Below, one piece after another: positions 5,763-11,922 of a stretch of DNA of 11,922 bases. Origin of the DNA: an uncultured Eubacteriales bacterium (GTDB taxonomy: Bacteria > Bacillota > Clostridia > UBA1381); contig USPO01000030.1 of the NCBI GenBank assembly GCA_900556575.1, positions 1 through 11,922 of the forward strand, given 5' to 3'. The first letter of the stretch is position 1; each line of letters starts with the position of its first letter. Made by a program: the position numbers and the translations under genes. Under the pieces are notes generated by a model. The model saw only the letters and a program-made list of their open reading frames with translations. It searched no databases and was not told where the DNA came from.

Positions 5763-7169
5763 TCATTCCTGACCGTTCCAACAGTATGTACATAACTTCG
5801 ATGCATCTAATCCGGTAGACTCTATCATGTCATCCAAACGATGGTATCTGAGCGATGTAAAATGCAGCTGCTCTCCAATCTTGTCAACCATCTTCTGATA
5901 CTTTTCACTGTTCGGATCCGCATATTCCTTTAATGTTGCGTCATCCGGGTCCTTACCTTCAAGTTCCTTTATGACACGTCTTGTTATAAGCTCCATTTCA
6001 GATGTCGAACGTGAGAAATTCAGGTATTTGCAGCCATACAGGAGCGGAGGGCATCCCGTTCTTATATGTACTTCCTTTGCACCGCTTTCATAAAGAAACT
6101 CTGTTGTTTCTCTTAACTGTGTTCCTCTTACTATTGAGTCATCAATTAATAAAAGACTCTTTCCCTTTATAAGGTCATGGATAGGAATAAGCTTCATTTT
6201 TGCAATTAAATTACGCTTATTTTGGTGTGTAGGCATAAATGACCTCGGCCAGGTTGGAGTATACTTTACAAACGGTCTTGAGAACTGTATTCCTGACTCA
6301 TTTGAATAGCCTATTGCGTGCGCTACACCCGAATCCGGTACTCCGGCAACCAAGTCAGACTTGACATCATCTCTCTGAGCAAGGTGCTTTCCGCAGTTGT
6401 ATCGAACTTTTTCAACACTTATTCCCTCATATGATGATGAAGGATAGCCGTAATAAATCCAAAGGAATGTGCATATTTTCATATCCTTTCCCGGATTTAC
6501 AAGAGTCCTGACACCATCGGCAGTCATTACAGCTATTTCTCCCGGTCCAAGCTCTCTTACATCAGCATATCCAAGGTTTAAGTAAGCAAAGCTTTCAAAG
6601 CTTGCACAATATCCGTCCTCTTTTTTTCCTATTGCAATAGGTGTTCTTCCCATTCTGTCACGAGCAGCATAAATTCCCTTTTCCGTAAGAATAAGCATAC
6701 TCATCGAGCCGTCAATAACCTCCTGTGCGTATCTTATACCGTCAATAAAATTATCCTTTTGGTTAATAATCGCCGCAATAAGCTCGGTCTGATTTATTTC
6801 ACCGTTCTGCATTACAAAAAAATGTGTCTGATGCTTTATAATATCATTCACAAGTTCATCCGTATTATTAATTTTTCCTACTGTTGTTATGGCAAATGTT
6901 CCGTGATGTGATCTCACAAGTATAGGCTGTGCCTCAAAATCAGAAATACATCCGATACCCATTGTACCGTGCATTGTATTTGCTTCCTTGCCGAACTTCG
7001 TTCTAAACGGTGCATTTTCAATGTTATGAATTGCCTTGTCAAATTCACCGTTTGCGTTACAGACTGCCATTCCGGCACGTCTTGTTCCAAGATGTGAGTG
7101 ATAGTCTATTCCGTAAAATAAATCAAAAACACAGTCCTCTTTTGATGCTGCTGCAAAAAAACCGCCCAT
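5763..7169 (-). CDS. PurF-like phosphoribosyltransferase with degenerate glutaminase domain
   Basis: Overall this is amidophosphoribosyltransferase architecture: an N-terminal Ntn-hydrolase-type glutaminase domain (about 1-220) and a C-terminal PRTase domain (about 230-468). The PRPP loop LLLIDDSIVRGT (339-350) is intact. Cysteines at 233, 373 or 380, 460 and 463 (CTYC) match the pattern that binds a 4Fe-4S cluster in Bacillus-type PurF. The glutaminase half is abnormal. Aligning MGGFF with the classical CGVFG end puts Gly where the nucleophilic Cys1 belongs. The RY-A-T-x-G segment reads MHGTMG (66-71), and the oxyanion NG reads VG (97-98). Glutamine hydrolysis is therefore unlikely. The enzyme may use free ammonia or have a different role. 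The start is ATG at 7169: GGAGG lies 8 nt upstream and the family-like MGGFF end follows. The longer start at 7217 lacks such a site. It has its own promoter and appears monocistronic. No other purine gene is nearby. Confidence 0.85.
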   Translation of the reverse strand: MGGFFAAASKEDCVFDLFYGIDYHSHLGTRRAGMAVCNANGEFDKAIHNIENAPFRTKFGKEANTMHGTMGIGCISDFEAQPILVRSHHGTFAITTVGKINNTDELVNDIIKHQTHFFVMQNGEINQTELIAAIINQKDNFIDGIRYAQEVIDGSMSMLILTEKGIYAARDRMGRTPIAIGKKEDGYCASFESFAYLNLGYADVRELGPGEIAVMTADGVRTLVNPGKDMKICTFLWIYYGYPSSSYEGISVEKVRYNCGKHLAQRDDVKSDLVAGVPDSGVAHAIGYSNESGIQFSRPFVKYTPTWPRSFMPTHQNKRNLIAKMKLIPIHDLIKGKSLLLIDDSIVRGTQLRETTEFLYESGAKEVHIRTGCPPLLYGCKYLNFSRSTSEMELITRRVIKELEGKDPDDATLKEYADPNSEKYQKMVDKIGEQLHFTSLRYHRLDDMIESTGLDASKLCTYCWNGQE

Positions 7170-7177
7170 TAAATTTT

Positions 7178-7182
7178 CCTCC
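7178..7182 (-). promoter_or_regulatory. Ribosome binding site fixing the PurF-like start
   Basis: GGAGG on the minus strand, 8 nt before the ATG at 7167-7169. It lies inside the possible upstream in-frame extension to 7217, and its quality decides for the shorter 468-residue protein. Confidence 0.8.
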
Positions 7183-7199
7183 ATTGATAACCTTGAATA

Positions 7200-7221
7200 A
7201 ATTTTGCCAAAAAGCAAAATT
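7200..7221 (-). other. Hairpin in the PurF-like mRNA leader
   Basis: AATTTTGC (7200-7207) and GCAAAATT (7214-7221) form an 8-bp stem with a 6-nt loop between the predicted transcription start (about 7236) and the ribosome site. It could affect mRNA stability or serve as an operator. It does not resemble a purine riboswitch. Confidence 0.35.
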
Positions 7222-7242
7222 CAATATATATTTAACAAAGTT

Positions 7243-7271
7243 ATTATATCACAGCAATCTCTGCATTTCAA
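7243..7271 (-). promoter_or_regulatory. Near-consensus promoter of the PurF-like gene
   Basis: On the minus strand, TTGAAA (7266-7271), a 17-bp spacer and a consensus TATAAT (7243-7248) with a TGA extended -10 motif. The predicted leader is about 67 nt. This is one of the strongest promoters in the window. Confidence 0.8.
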
Positions 7272-7340
7272 TAAGCATATTTAACAAAATCTATACTTCA
7301 TTAGTCAAAATTAGAATTTTATTAGTTCACTATAAACAAC

Positions 7341-7372
7341 AAAAGGGTCCGGCACATTTCTGCGGCAGACCC
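7341..7372 (-). terminator. Intrinsic terminator after ridA
   Basis: Read on the minus strand, a stem of about 12 bp with one mismatch and wobbles (GGGTC outer pairs) closes on a GAAA tetraloop and is followed by TTTTGTTG. It lies 61 nt beyond the ridA stop and before the PurF-like promoter, so it separates the two transcription units. Confidence 0.75.
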
Positions 7373-7432
7373 ATTTTGTATTAAGAAAGTTAAGAAAAAA
7401 TGAAAGTTCAAGTTTTCGTGATAATCAATTAA

Positions 7433-7804
7433 TTAAAGTTCTACAATAGCCTCAACCTCAAGCAATACACCCTTAGGAAGCTTTGCTACTTCCACACATG
7501 AGCGTGCCGGATACGGCTCTGTAAAGTATTTAGCATAGATTTCATTAATCTTTGCAAAATCATCCATGTTTTGAATAAACACAACAGTCTTAACTGTGTT
7601 GTCTATTGATGCACCCGAAGCTTCGATAAGGTTCTTTACATTTGTAAATGCCTGCTCTGCCTGTGCTTCAACACCTTCCGGAATTTCCGATGTTTCGGGA
7701 TTTAAAGGAATTTGTCCCGAAGTAAAGAGAAGATTTCCTACCTTTATTGCCTGTGAGTAAGGTCCGATAGCTGCCGGAGCCTTGTTTGTTGATACCTGTT
7801 CCAT
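7433..7804 (-). CDS. ridA: RidA family enamine/imine deaminase
   Basis: RidA hydrolyses reactive enamine/imine intermediates such as 2-aminoacrylate released by PLP-dependent serine/threonine dehydratases, protecting PLP enzymes in the cytoplasm. It works as a trimer. The 123-residue length from the start chosen here matches the family (about 125-130). APAAIGPYSQAI (9-20), FTSGQIPL (27-34) and the C-terminal PARSCVEVAKLPKG (99-112) are conserved family segments. Arg101 corresponds to the invariant carboxylate-binding arginine. The start is ATG at 7804, with GGAGG (7812-7816) 7 nt upstream. An in-frame extension to 7843 lacks a good ribosome site and would add residues the family does not have. 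It lies 81 nt downstream of the zinc-ribbon membrane-protein gene, with a possible promoter of its own, and is followed by a terminator. Confidence 0.96.
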   Translation of the reverse strand: MEQVSTNKAPAAIGPYSQAIKVGNLLFTSGQIPLNPETSEIPEGVEAQAEQAFTNVKNLIEASGASIDNTVKTVVFIQNMDDFAKINEIYAKYFTEPYPARSCVEVAKLPKGVLLEVEAIVEL

Positions 7805-7811
7805 TATAGTT

Positions 7812-7816
7812 CCTCC
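7812..7816 (-). promoter_or_regulatory. Ribosome binding site fixing the ridA start
   Basis: GGAGG on the minus strand, 7 nt upstream of the ATG at 7802-7804. It selects the 123-residue form over the longer in-frame one. Confidence 0.8.
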
Positions 7817-7820
7817 ATTC

Positions 7821-7835
7821 TGCCGCACTGCGGCA
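7821..7835. repeat. TGCCGCA-C-TGCGGCA palindrome before the ridA ribosome site
   Basis: A perfect 7-bp inverted repeat with a single central base, 5 nt upstream of GGAGG on the minus strand. It is GC-rich in AT-rich surroundings. It may be an operator, or in RNA a 5-bp hairpin next to the ribosome site. The symmetry is seen directly; the role is unknown. Confidence 0.5.
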
Positions 7836-7844
7836 CTATACATT

Positions 7845-7883
7845 ACAGCATAAAAATAGTATTTTACGCTGTATATAATACAA
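7845..7883 (-). promoter_or_regulatory. Possible ridA promoter overlapping an inverted repeat
   Basis: On the minus strand, TTGTAT (7878-7883) and TACTAT (7856-7861) are 16 bp apart. They overlap a hairpin whose arms ACAGCGTAAAA and TTTTATGCTGT pair over 11 positions with one G/T wobble around TACTAT. The -10 would lie exactly in the loop. The same hairpin could instead slow transcription from the upstream gene, but it has no U-tract. Confidence 0.4.
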
Positions 7884-7885
7884 AA

Positions 7886-8848
7886 TCAGCTTAATCTTAT
7901 TATATATCCCGCCGCTATTGCGATTATAAAAAATCCAAGCATAAGACACATTAATGTTCTGTCCTGCGGAACCCATGCCCATTGGGTTTTTAATGCCTCA
8001 TAGGTCAGTACAACGAATACAGCCGCACCGCATACCAGCAGCGTAATAAGTGTTGTTATCGAAATAAGAGATAATGCCGTTCCCACCAATGCAATCGCCG
8101 AAAAGGGTAGAGCAGTCATTGCAAGACGCTCACAAAATGAACTGTATCTTGTCGAAGTATCTCTCATTATAAATCTGTTAATTCCAAAGAATATTCCCGT
8201 ATATAAGAAAAATACAAGTACTCCGGCTATTCCTCCGGACAATATCGTAAGCAGGATATACATTATTGTTTTATATCCTTCTACACCATGAAACGCAAGC
8301 AGATTTCCAATCAATGCAAACGGTCCTCTTGCGGCATGAGTCGTAATAAAGAATATTCCGAGCCATGCCAATGCACCCTGCATTGCCCAAAGAACAACCA
8401 TCTGCCACATACTCATTCGTTTAGGATTTTGTACAGACTGTATCGGAAAACGAAGTGCAGTCAGTAAATCCCTGAAAAAACCTTTTCCAAACTGACCTCT
8501 TCTATATGCGGTCGCTTTTCTTGCTTTCTTCTTTACACGTGCCTTTTCAAAAGCTTCTTTAAACGGATTATCCTTTTTTGTATAGCCCGTTCTGTATGCT
8601 GTTCTTGTAGGGTCATTGTATCCCGAACCCTGATAGGCATTTTGGGAACTATTTCTTTCTGCCCTTTGCTCTTTCTTTTCTTTTCTTGTATTTTTTTTCT
8701 CGTTGTGTTTACTGCTGTTATCCGATGTATTATTATAATTGTTACCGCCGCTGCTTTCTCCGGCTGCTTTCTGATGTGCAGCACTTTGCCTGCAATTGCA
8801 TCTTTCACCGGGGGCAAGCTCTTTTCCACAGTAAATACAGCTTCTCAT
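7886..8848 (-). CDS. Zinc-ribbon multi-pass membrane protein, Yip1-like
   Basis: A 320-residue protein of unknown function. Residues 4-19 hold a short zinc-ribbon-like Cys pattern (CIYCG...CNC). Residues about 25-120 are hydrophilic and low-complexity, rich in Asn, Ser, Lys and Arg, and likely disordered. About five hydrophobic segments follow, near 148-168, 193-225 (probably a pair or one long segment), 242-262, 264-284 and 298-318. The layout resembles Clostridia proteins carrying a zinc ribbon and a Yip1/DUF1282-type membrane domain; that assignment is from general pattern only. The positive charge just before the first membrane helix suggests a cytoplasmic N-terminus. GGGAGAAAG lies just upstream of ATG, and a strong promoter precedes it at 8887-8915. 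It follows recD2 by 106 nt. No functional link to RidA or RecD2 is evident. Confidence 0.85.
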   Translation of the reverse strand: MRSCIYCGKELAPGERCNCRQSAAHQKAAGESSGGNNYNNTSDNSSKHNEKKNTRKEKKEQRAERNSSQNAYQGSGYNDPTRTAYRTGYTKKDNPFKEAFEKARVKKKARKATAYRRGQFGKGFFRDLLTALRFPIQSVQNPKRMSMWQMVVLWAMQGALAWLGIFFITTHAARGPFALIGNLLAFHGVEGYKTIMYILLTILSGGIAGVLVFFLYTGIFFGINRFIMRDTSTRYSSFCERLAMTALPFSAIALVGTALSLISITTLITLLVCGAAVFVVLTYEALKTQWAWVPQDRTLMCLMLGFFIIAIAAGYIIRLS

Positions 8849-8886
8849 AAAACTTTCTCCCTTTTTTTGATGTATTTTTTAATTAT

Positions 8887-8915
8887 ATTTTACTCTTGTA
8901 TGATGAATAAGTCAA
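8887..8915 (-). promoter_or_regulatory. Promoter of the zinc-ribbon membrane-protein gene
   Basis: On the minus strand, TTGACT (8910-8915), a 17-bp spacer and TAAAAT (8887-8892), giving a leader of about 32 nt. It lies in the recD2 to membrane-protein gap, so this gene, and possibly ridA, can be transcribed independently of recD2. Confidence 0.7.
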
Positions 8916-8954
8916 TCTGTTCATGTAAATTTTGTGTTAATATTAGACGCTGTT

Positions 8955-11183
8955 TCAATCGGCGTTTAACAAATTATTTATACTTACAAGCTTTTCAGCA
9001 AGTCCTGTATAACGTCTGTGATAGGTATTATTATTTGTCATATTGGCAACCGTTCTTTCACTTCCAACCAAAATTACCATTCTCTTTGCCCTTGTAACAG
9101 CCGTATAAAACAGATTTCGGCTCATAAGCATCGGATTATAGCTGCATACAGGCATTATTACCATAGGAAATTCACTTCCCTGACTCTTATGAACAGTTAT
9201 AGCATATGCAAGATCTATATCCTCCAGATTAGTAAACGGATACTGTACCTTTTTATCTTCGTCAAATACTATTTCCATGTATTTTTCATGCTTGTTTATA
9301 TTCGATATTATGCCCATATCACCGTTAAAAATCCCCATTCCGCTTTCTCCTTCGTCACGAGTGTAAGGCATATCGTAATTATTCCTTGTCTGCATTATTT
9401 TATCCCCGACTCTGTATACGGTATTGCCGTAGCTATGCTCCTTTTTTCCTTCAGCAGCAGGATTTATGCTTTGCTGAATAAGTCTATTCAGATTAATAGT
9501 TCCCACTATTCCTTTTTTCATAGGGGACAGTATTTGAATATCCGTAACAGGATTTATTTTATAGCTCCTGGGGAGCCTGTTTTTAAATAAATCACTCACC
9601 GTAAATGCCGATTGCTCTAAATTTTGTCTTTTAAGGAAAAAGAAATCATTATCCTTTACTTTAAGTTCCGGCATTTCTCCCTTGTTAATACTATGTGCAT
9701 TCATTATTATCAGGCTCTGCTCTGCCTGACGAAAAATTTTATTCAGTTCTATTACCGGTACAACCTTGCTGTCTATTATATCCTTAAGCACATTACCCGC
9801 ACCGACCGACGGCAGCTGGTCGCTGTCACCGGATAAAATTAATCTCGCACCGTGCTTTACGGCACGCAGAAATGATGACATAAGCTTAATATCAATCATG
9901 CTGACCTCATCCAAAATAATAACATCCGATACAAGCGGATGCTCCTCATCATGCGTAAAGCTTTGACCGTCACCCTTCATTTGCGTTCCCAAAAGCCTGT
10001 GAATTGTCTTTGCCTCCATTCCCGTAACCTCTGACATTCTTTTTGCCGCACGTCCCGTAGGAGCTGCCAAAGATACAGTTAATTTTTGTTTTTTTAAAAG
10101 GTGAAGTATAGTTTTTATTGTTGTAGTTTTTCCCGTACCCGGTCCGCCGGTAAGTATCATAATACCAGACGAAAGTGCCGTTATTGCCGCATTTCTTTGC
10201 TGAGGTGCCAATTCTATTTCATTTTCCGACTCATACTCATTAATGGCTTCCTCCGCCGCCTCATCCGTTATTACATATTTAGGCTTGTTTTTTGCCAGAA
10301 ATGCAAGTGCTTGAGCAGTCTGAACCTCCGCCTCATGAAGAGAAAACAGATAACATACATCATCTTTATTGACTCTTTCCATAATAACCGACCGATTTTC
10401 AACAAGTGCCTGAAGACCATTTTCCGCCTCTTCCTCTGTAACTGAAAGCCTATATGTTGTTTCATCTATAAGCATACGCTTAGGCAAATATACATGACCA
10501 TTATCGTAAGATGCCTCTCTTAATATATATTTGATGCCTGCACATATTCTTTGCTTAGAGTTTTTCGGCAGTCCCATATCATTTGCAATCGTATCTGAGG
10601 TTATAAAAGATATTCCTTCTATTCGGTCCGCAAGGAGATAAGGATTTGCCTGAAGCAGTGTGACCGCATTTGAACCGAGCGTAAGATGAATTTTTACAGC
10701 ATGTGTCGGACTCACATTATATCTTTGCAAAAACATAACAATTGTTTGCATAGACTGCATTTCGGCATACGCTGCGCTCATCTTGTTTGCATTTTCAACA
10801 CTTATTCCTTTTATTTCTGCAATTCTGTTAGGCTCCGCAAGTAAAACATTCAATGTATCACTTCCAAATGCCTTAACAAGTTTTTTTGCTGTTGCCTTTC
10901 TTATTCCCGGAACAATTCCAGATGATAGATATTTTAAAATGGACTGCTCATCAGTTGGTGCTATAACGGAATATTCCATTACCTTTATCTGCTTACCGTA
11001 ATCAGGGTGAGTTGTCCAAGTTCCGCTTAGCTTTATATGCTCCCCTTCAGAAAGTCCAGGCATTGCACCTACGGCTGTAACAAGGTCATTATCATCTGTA
11101 TGTATATCACATATTGTATATCCGTTATCAGGATTTGAATAAATAATTTCCTCAACCGAACCGTCTATCGTGACACATTCCAT
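8955..11183 (-). CDS. recD2: RecD2-type SF1B DNA helicase
   Basis: RecD2 (YrrC in Bacillus) is a 5'-3' superfamily 1B helicase of bacteria that lack RecBCD. It acts in repair and replication-fork processing. The 742-residue length fits. The N-terminal part (1-~330) carries an OB-like domain and helix-hairpin-helix repeats, including the VPGIRKATAKKL (91-102) and IKGISVENANKM (124-135) regions. The helicase core has Walker A GGPGTGKTT (346-354), motif Ia APTGRAAKRM (374-383), DEVSM (425-429), GDSDQLPS (452-459), FRQ (484-486), VHKSQGSEF (664-672) and the motif VI region FYTAVTRAKR (692-701). All look intact. An AAAGGAAG-like ribosome site lies about 7 nt upstream. It begins 76 nt after the decarboxylase gene, with no clear promoter in the gap, so the two may be co-transcribed. 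Confidence 0.96.
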   Translation of the reverse strand: MECVTIDGSVEEIIYSNPDNGYTICDIHTDDNDLVTAVGAMPGLSEGEHIKLSGTWTTHPDYGKQIKVMEYSVIAPTDEQSILKYLSSGIVPGIRKATAKKLVKAFGSDTLNVLLAEPNRIAEIKGISVENANKMSAAYAEMQSMQTIVMFLQRYNVSPTHAVKIHLTLGSNAVTLLQANPYLLADRIEGISFITSDTIANDMGLPKNSKQRICAGIKYILREASYDNGHVYLPKRMLIDETTYRLSVTEEEAENGLQALVENRSVIMERVNKDDVCYLFSLHEAEVQTAQALAFLAKNKPKYVITDEAAEEAINEYESENEIELAPQQRNAAITALSSGIMILTGGPGTGKTTTIKTILHLLKKQKLTVSLAAPTGRAAKRMSEVTGMEAKTIHRLLGTQMKGDGQSFTHDEEHPLVSDVIILDEVSMIDIKLMSSFLRAVKHGARLILSGDSDQLPSVGAGNVLKDIIDSKVVPVIELNKIFRQAEQSLIIMNAHSINKGEMPELKVKDNDFFFLKRQNLEQSAFTVSDLFKNRLPRSYKINPVTDIQILSPMKKGIVGTINLNRLIQQSINPAAEGKKEHSYGNTVYRVGDKIMQTRNNYDMPYTRDEGESGMGIFNGDMGIISNINKHEKYMEIVFDEDKKVQYPFTNLEDIDLAYAITVHKSQGSEFPMVIMPVCSYNPMLMSRNLFYTAVTRAKRMVILVGSERTVANMTNNNTYHRRYTGLAEKLVSINNLLNAD

Positions 11184-11259
11184 TCAATTTCTTCCTTTCT
11201 GCTTTATATTCTTTGTATTAAATTCTTAGAAATACAGTACTTATTCTAAAATATAATTA

Positions 11260-11922
11260 TTATGCTATGACTTCAATATTGTCTCCGTCCATTCCTGTAA
11301 ATACAGCCCCTGCATCCTTCATTATTTTTATATATAATGTATGCGCATATGTTATTGTTTCACCAGGACATATAATAGGAATTCCCGGCGGATATGCTGT
11401 TACAGTCTTTGTACATATCTCTCCGGCACTGTATTTAAAATTAACCTTTTTTGAATCCGAATAAAAGGCAATTGACGGCTTTATTATGCGATTTCTTGCC
11501 GCTGGTTTGCTAAATTTCAAAGGCTCATGTCTCACTCCGATTGAATTTACCATCTGCTCCAATGCACGATAAAGCCTTTCAAAATCTTCTTTTGTGTTTG
11601 ACGGCGTTGTAATAAGCACCACATTAACCGTATCAGACATTTCTACATCAATTTCATATTTTTCCGAAAGAATTTTTGCCGCCTCAAAACCCGAAATATC
11701 ATAGGTCATAAAGTTTAGAACTATCCTTGTAGGGTCATCATTTTCAACTATATTTATCATTAGTTCATTCTGTATTTTTTCCCTTAATTTAATGCAATAA
11801 TTTATATGCTCGTCCCATCCGCAGCCTTTTTCAAGTTCCGAACGGGCAATATCGGCAGATGCCGCAATAGGGTAGGAGGGACTTGAGGTCTGAACTGCCG
11901 CAAGTGCTGTTTCAGTTCTCTC
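11260..11922 (-). CDS. Orn/Lys/Arg decarboxylase family protein, 5'-truncated by window edge
   Basis: The reading frame stays open from the stop at 11260 to the last base, giving 221 codons including the stop. The segment near the right edge reads ERTETALAAVQTSSPSYPIA; the TSSPSY motif is typical of the fold-type I Orn/Lys/Arg decarboxylase family (SpeA/Cad/YaaO-like). It is followed by a C-terminal domain with YPPGIPIICPGE (about residues 177-188 of the visible part), also diagnostic. The Met at 11760 is internal, not the start. The PLP-binding lysine lies outside the window, so activity cannot be judged. Members decarboxylate arginine, lysine or ornithine for polyamine synthesis; the substrate cannot be told here. 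It is the first visible gene of the minus-strand block leading to recD2. Confidence 0.93.
   Translation of the reverse strand, partial: ERTETALAAVQTSSPSYPIAASADIARSELEKGCGWDEHINYCIKLREKIQNELMINIVENDDPTRIVLNFMTYDISGFEAAKILSEKYEIDVEMSDTVNVVLITTPSNTKEDFERLYRALEQMVNSIGVRHEPLKFSKPAARNRIIKPSIAFYSDSKKVNFKYSAGEICTKTVTAYPPGIPIICPGETITYAHTLYIKIMKDAGAVFTGMDGDNIEVIA

Noticed and set aside
5595..5795. 66-residue plus-strand reading frame
   Set aside because: It runs through the hairpin element and the antisense 3' end of the PurF-like gene; no ribosome site.
7170..7217. Longer N-terminus for the PurF-like protein starting at 7217
   Set aside because: A GGAGG site lies inside this stretch at ideal distance from the ATG at 7169, and the MGGFF end aligns with the mature PurF N-terminus.
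9018..9590. 190-residue plus-strand reading frame, with others at 10101-10445 and 10783-11001
   Set aside because: All are antisense to recD2, whose helicase motifs are continuous and intact.
11758..11760. Start codon of the decarboxylase-like gene, implying a short protein or frameshift
   Set aside because: The frame is open upstream to the window edge and encodes the diagnostic TSSPSY segment, so this Met is internal.

Overview
The window looks like a chromosomal segment of a low-G+C Firmicute of the class Clostridia, probably a gut or anaerobic lineage. This is inferred from AT-rich intergenic DNA, strong AAGGAG-type ribosome binding sites, near-consensus sigma-A promoters and the gene set (RsmA/KsgA, TrmK, meso-DAP dehydrogenase, a PurF-like protein, RidA, RecD2, an Orn/Lys/Arg-type decarboxylase). 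I see no phage, transposase, tRNA, rRNA or CRISPR. It reads as housekeeping DNA with a few unusual spots.

Layout. Positions 1-250 hold the edge of a GC-rich hairpin repeat and two AT-rich inverted repeats. A plus-strand pair follows: a secreted protein with two related beta-rich domains joined by a Pro-Thr-Asp-Ser repeat linker (251-1669), and, 15 nt later, a 54-codon small gene with a perfect Shine-Dalgarno (1685-1849). A bidirectional terminator (1930-1976) separates them from rsmA/ksgA on the minus strand. Between rsmA and the divergent trmK is a 706-bp gene-free region with about ten DnaA-box-like 9-mers in 330 bp, arranged around inverted repeats. No dnaA gene is visible. trmK and ddh (plus strand) come next, ddh with its own promoter and a 23-bp perfect terminator stem. 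A 456-bp gap then carries a roughly 240-bp hairpin-rich element with imperfect inverted ends, one arm of which matches the first 20 bases of the window on the opposite strand.

The right half is all minus strand. In transcription order from the right edge it runs: 5'-truncated Orn/Lys/Arg decarboxylase, recD2, a zinc-ribbon multi-pass membrane protein, ridA, a terminator, then a monocistronic PurF-like gene. Two upstream-extended starts (purF-like and ridA) are corrected here from their ribosome binding sites.

The points most worth following are the DnaA-box cluster in the rsmA-trmK gap (a possible replication origin or DnaA-titration site away from dnaA), the PurF-like protein that has lost the catalytic cysteine and other glutaminase residues but keeps the PRPP loop and putative Fe-S cysteines, the small peptide gene coupled to the secreted protein, and the mobile-looking hairpin element.
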